Position numbers and translations under genes: made by a program. The notes under the pieces were generated by a model. The model saw only the letters and a list, made by a program, of their open reading frames with translations. It was not told where the DNA came from and ran no database searches. DNA of 64,000 bases from Bacteroidaceae bacterium (GTDB taxonomy: Bacteria; Bacteroidota; Bacteroidia; Bacteroidales; Bacteroidaceae): positions 20,502-84,501 of the forward strand of contig JAKSJB010000008.1 of NCBI GenBank assembly GCA_024398475.1, in the 5' to 3' direction. Shown piece by piece: positions 61,738 through 64,000 of the stretch. Within the stretch, counting starts at the first letter, position 1, and each line of letters starts with the position of its first letter.

Positions 61738-62724
61738 TCATTGAATCCGATAAGAGCCGAATTTAGCCAGTCTGTTGGCCATAACCTTTTCAATTTCTTC
61801 TTTGACGATGAGGTTTTGGACACCAACTTTCACCTTTGTGAGGTTGTTTGTCTTGACGATAATACAGATGTTGCTCTTGGTCATGCCGTACTTCTCGGCA
61901 GCTTCGGCCGTTGTGCAGTAGGTATCACTCTTCTTCAGATCTGGATGATATATCTCGTCAAGATGTATCTTTGAATAGTAAGTTTTGCCATATTCTCTCT
62001 TGGTGGGAATATGGCGACGGTATACTTGGGAGCGCAAGGATTCCTTGGTAGTGGAATATAATGTTTCTGCCTCCTCTGTGGTGAGCCACTCTGTCAGAGA
62101 TTCTATCTCGGCAGTAACGCCAAATAGTTCATCCATGTGTTTTCGGCTATAATAGTTCTTGCCAGCAATCTTACACATGGGGATGTTGTTTCTCTTGGCA
62201 GAAGCATAGAGCCATGACTTCTTTACCTTGTAGATATCCATGACAGCCTCGCCAGAGATATAGTCAAGTGTTTCGGAGTACCTCATTGGTGATTCGCCAA
62301 TCTGGTTCTTGTCTTTCTTTGATGAAGAGGAAGATGACAAATGGGACGGTTTCTTGCTTGCTTCCTTTGATGAAGCACCAGGCATTACTCTATGATAAGG
62401 ATTTACTGCAAACATTTTCTCGATGTCACTCTTGCGGACAAGAGCCATCCGGCTGCTCAGCCGTGAAGCTGGCAACTTCCCTTGTTCAACAAGTTTATAG
62501 ACATACTGACGGGTACAGCCAAGAAGGATAGCTGCTTTGGAAAAGGTCAGGTACTCCTGCTGCTGGAGTCCTATCGCAGGTTCAATAGCTCGAAGGAAAT
62601 CCCTTTGTCTCTTTTTCTTGCTCTCCTTTGCTTGCTCGGCACATTCCTCCGAACAGTACTTTTGCATTCCGCTGTTTGTGGTGAAAACCTTGCCACAATA
62701 AGCGCATTTTCTGGTCTTTGGCAT
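61738..62724 (-). CDS. Zinc-ribbon protein with several excisionase-type winged helices
   Basis: A 328-residue DNA-binding protein. An N-terminal zinc ribbon (CAYCGKVF ... YCSEECAEQ) is followed by four excisionase-like winged-helix units: LTFSKAAILLGCTRQYVYKL (about residues 58-105), ISGEAVMDIYKVKKSWLYAS (153-200), LTTEEAETLYSTTKESLRSQ (215-262) and CTTAEAAEKYGMTKSNICII (273-318). The first shows the typical LVRKSDIEKMF end. Serial winged helices suggest binding to an array of repeated sites, which fits the repeats at 62.8-62.9 kb just upstream. It is probably the excision/integration directionality or regulatory factor. Confidence 0.85.
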   Translation of the reverse strand: MPKTRKCAYCGKVFTTNSGMQKYCSEECAEQAKESKKKRQRDFLRAIEPAIGLQQQEYLTFSKAAILLGCTRQYVYKLVEQGKLPASRLSSRMALVRKSDIEKMFAVNPYHRVMPGASSKEASKKPSHLSSSSSSKKDKNQIGESPMRYSETLDYISGEAVMDIYKVKKSWLYASAKRNNIPMCKIAGKNYYSRKHMDELFGVTAEIESLTEWLTTEEAETLYSTTKESLRSQVYRRHIPTKREYGKTYYSKIHLDEIYHPDLKKSDTYCTTAEAAEKYGMTKSNICIIVKTNNLTKVKVGVQNLIVKEEIEKVMANRLAKFGSYRIQ

Positions 62725-63072
62725 ACTTGCGATATTTATGGGTTCAACATTCTTTTTGCTGTACCTCTCCGCAAGTAATCACAAGTAAACTATCGACAAC
62801 CTTTGTCAAACTTTTCCACGATATTGCTTTTCTCAAAAGTGGGTCATAAAAACGTCAACTCTTGTAACCTGTCGTCAACTCTTGTCAACTCTGTCCACGA
62901 TATGGCAAAAAAATAGCCTCGTAAATTCCCTGCGGTAGAAATACGTTGCAAAATTAACGGGAATTTCCGAAGCAACCAAAAACAGCTTCTGAAGTGTTAA
63001 AATCTAAAAGCGGTTGATTTACACATATTTATCTCTATATGTTTTTCATTGTTTGTGGTTGTTTAAAGGGCT
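62725..63072. other. Right end of the element with short repeats, non-coding
   Basis: No gene is supported. CGTCAACTCTTGT occurs at 62853-62865 and 62873-62885, and GTCAACTCTGT at 62884-62894. TGTCAAACTTTTCCACGATAT near 62804 recurs as TGTCAACTCTGTCCACGATAT near 62883. Such clustered repeats next to the att site look like arm-type recombinase or excisionase binding sites. Confidence 0.6.
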
Positions 63073-64000
63073 CTAAATACAGCCTTTGAATGCATAATCT
63101 CCAATACTTGTAACAGAATTAGGAATGGTAATTGATGTCAAGCCTGAACAATATTTGAATGTATAATCTCCAATACTTGTAACAGAATTTGGGATGGTAA
63201 TGGAAGTCAAGCCGGAACATTCATAGAATGCAAAATCTCCAATACTTGTAACGGAATTTGGAATGGTAATTGAAGTCAAGCCGGAACAGCCTCTGAATGC
63301 CTCATCTCCAATCCTTGTAACTGAATTTGGGATGGTAATTGAAGTCAAGCCGGAACAGCCATAGAATGTCCATTTTCCAATACTTGTAACAGAATTAGGT
63401 ATGGTAATTGAAATCAAGCCGGAACAATTTTCGAATGCCTCCTCTCCAATCCATGTAACGGAATTTGGGATGGTAATTGAAGTCAAGCCGGAACAGTCTT
63501 CGAATGCCCCATATCCAATACTTGTAACAGAATTAGGTATGGTAATTGAAATCAAGCCGGAACATTTATAGAATGCCTCCTCTCCAATACTTGTAACGGA
63601 ATTTGGAGTAATCGTATTTTTGCATCCAGCAATAAGTGTATTTGTTCTTGTTTCTATAATTGCCTTACAATTGTCTCGACTATCATAAAATTGATTCATT
63701 TTATCAACCGTAATAGTCGTTACATTTTTAGTTCCACCAAATGCCATGTCTCCAATACTTGTAACAGAATTTGGAATGGTAATGGAAGTCAAGCCGGAAC
63801 AGCCACGGAATGCACTCCCTCCAATACTTGTAACAGAATTGGTAATGTTTATTGAAGTCAAGCGGTAACAGTCATAGAATGCCTCATCTCCAATACTTGT
63901 AACGGAATTGGGAATGGTAATTGAAGTCAAGCCGGAACAGAATAAGAATGCACTCTCTCCAATACTTGTAACGGAATTATCAAATTTAATAACACCCTTT
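63073..64000 (-). CDS. 5' part of a BspA-like leucine-rich-repeat gene, cut by the element (runs off the right edge)
   Basis: The frame is open to the window edge and encodes at least 308 residues, almost all 23-residue repeats ([21 protein letters not shown] type). One BspA-typical irregular unit, with [20 protein letters not shown] and [16 protein letters not shown], interrupts them. It stops two codons after the ACAGCC junction, at an element-encoded TAG, in the middle of a repeat. The continuation lies at 36,038 downwards. The protein is a surface adhesin family member; the signal peptide would be beyond the edge. Loss of the sorting domain should make this half non-functional. Confidence 0.85.
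   Translation of the reverse strand, partial: KGVIKFDNSVTSIGESAFLFCSGLTSITIPNSVTSIGDEAFYDCYRLTSINITNSVTSIGGSAFRGCSGLTSITIPNSVTSIGDMAFGGTKNVTTITVDKMNQFYDSRDNCKAIIETRTNTLIAGCKNTITPNSVTSIGEEAFYKCSGLISITIPNSVTSIGYGAFEDCSGLTSITIPNSVTWIGEEAFENCSGLISITIPNSVTSIGKWTFYGCSGLTSITIPNSVTRIGDEAFRGCSGLTSITIPNSVTSIGDFAFYECSGLTSITIPNSVTSIGDYTFKYCSGLTSITIPNSVTSIGDYAFKGCI
63079..63084. repeat. Right attachment junction (attR)
   Basis: ACAGCC, the same six bases as at 36033-36038. Right of it the leucine-rich-repeat pattern resumes at the position in the repeat where the left copy broke off. Confidence 0.75.

Larger units (their letters stand above)
36039..63084. mobile_element. Integrative mobilizable element of about 27 kb carrying defence genes
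   Basis: The limits come from the two halves of one leucine-rich-repeat gene: joining base 36038 to the sequence after 63084 restores frame and repeat register. The joined element ends would read AAATAC-AGCCAGA-GTATTT, an inverted repeat around a 7-base spacer as expected for a tyrosine-recombinase core site. Inside are a tyrosine recombinase near the right end, excisionase-like regulators, a DnaC-like ATPase, a MobV/Pre relaxase and a likely oriT, but no type IV secretion genes. So it is mobilizable, not self-conjugative. Cargo: a Gabija-like operon and a type III restriction-modification operon with extra genes. Confidence 0.85.

Noticed and set aside
36039..63084. Type IV secretion (tra) genes or a self-transmissible conjugative element
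   Set aside because: No TraG-like coupling protein, VirB4-like ATPase or tra gene is seen, so only mobilization by a helper is supported.
63073..64000. CRISPR-like periodic repeats of about 69 bp
   Set aside because: The repeats are coding leucine-rich-repeat units with a continuous frame; there are no conserved short repeats with unrelated spacers.

Overview
The window is about 36 kb of conserved chromosome from a Bacteroidales bacterium, most likely Prevotellaceae, followed by an integrated mobile element of about 27 kb that carries phage-defence genes. The assignment rests on the TTTG / TAnnTTTG promoter type, type IX secretion genes (porU, porV and proteins with C-terminal sorting domains), BspA-like leucine-rich-repeat genes, a sodium-pumping methylmalonyl-CoA decarboxylase operon of the succinate-propionate pathway, and a Rho factor with a long charged insert. 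No database search was possible; family names come from motifs read in the translations.

Chromosomal part (1-36 kb). pdxA heads an overlapping four-gene cluster that seems to make and move a phospholipid head group; its third gene is a three-domain fusion (nucleotidyltransferase, ATP-grasp, CDP-alcohol phosphatidyltransferase). On the minus strand follows recF, a DUF721/DciA gene, a fumarylacetoacetate-hydrolase-family gene, porU and porV. A tRNA-Gly(CCC), a DegT-type aminotransferase, a secreted M6 metalloprotease and a structured small RNA come next. Then there are two envelope proteins, an OPT transporter and riboflavin synthase. The decarboxylase operon (mce, mmdA, gamma, biotin carrier, beta) has a carrier with two biotinyl domains. 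hisG-D-C-B, with a small membrane-protein gene inside, lies downstream of rho. A MORN-repeat protein and a YhcH-family protein complete the core part.

Mobile element (about 36,039-63,084). It splits a BspA-like leucine-rich-repeat gene. The 5' part of that gene lies at 63,073 to beyond the right edge and the 3' part at 34,830-36,038. The sequence ACAGCC occurs at both junctions, and joining there restores the reading frame and the 23-residue repeat register. The element has a tyrosine recombinase near its right end, a multi-HTH zinc-ribbon protein, an excisionase-like HTH protein, a DnaC-like ATPase, a MobV/Pre relaxase with a likely oriT, and a second tyrosine recombinase. Its cargo is (a) a plus-strand operon of an XRE regulator, a DUF1016 PDDEXK protein, a caspase-like protease, an OLD-family ATPase/TOPRIM protein and a UvrD-like helicase, which reads as a Gabija-type pair with an added protease, and (b) a minus-strand operon of an SNF2-like helicase, a DUF4391 protein and type III Mod and Res.

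The most striking signal is between the second recombinase and operon (b). Perfect 17-bp inverted repeats flank 154 bp that carry a good -7 promoter box. In the given orientation it points away from the restriction-modification operon; inversion would aim it at the operon. This looks like a recombinase-driven on/off switch of a restriction-modification locus carried on a mobilizable element.
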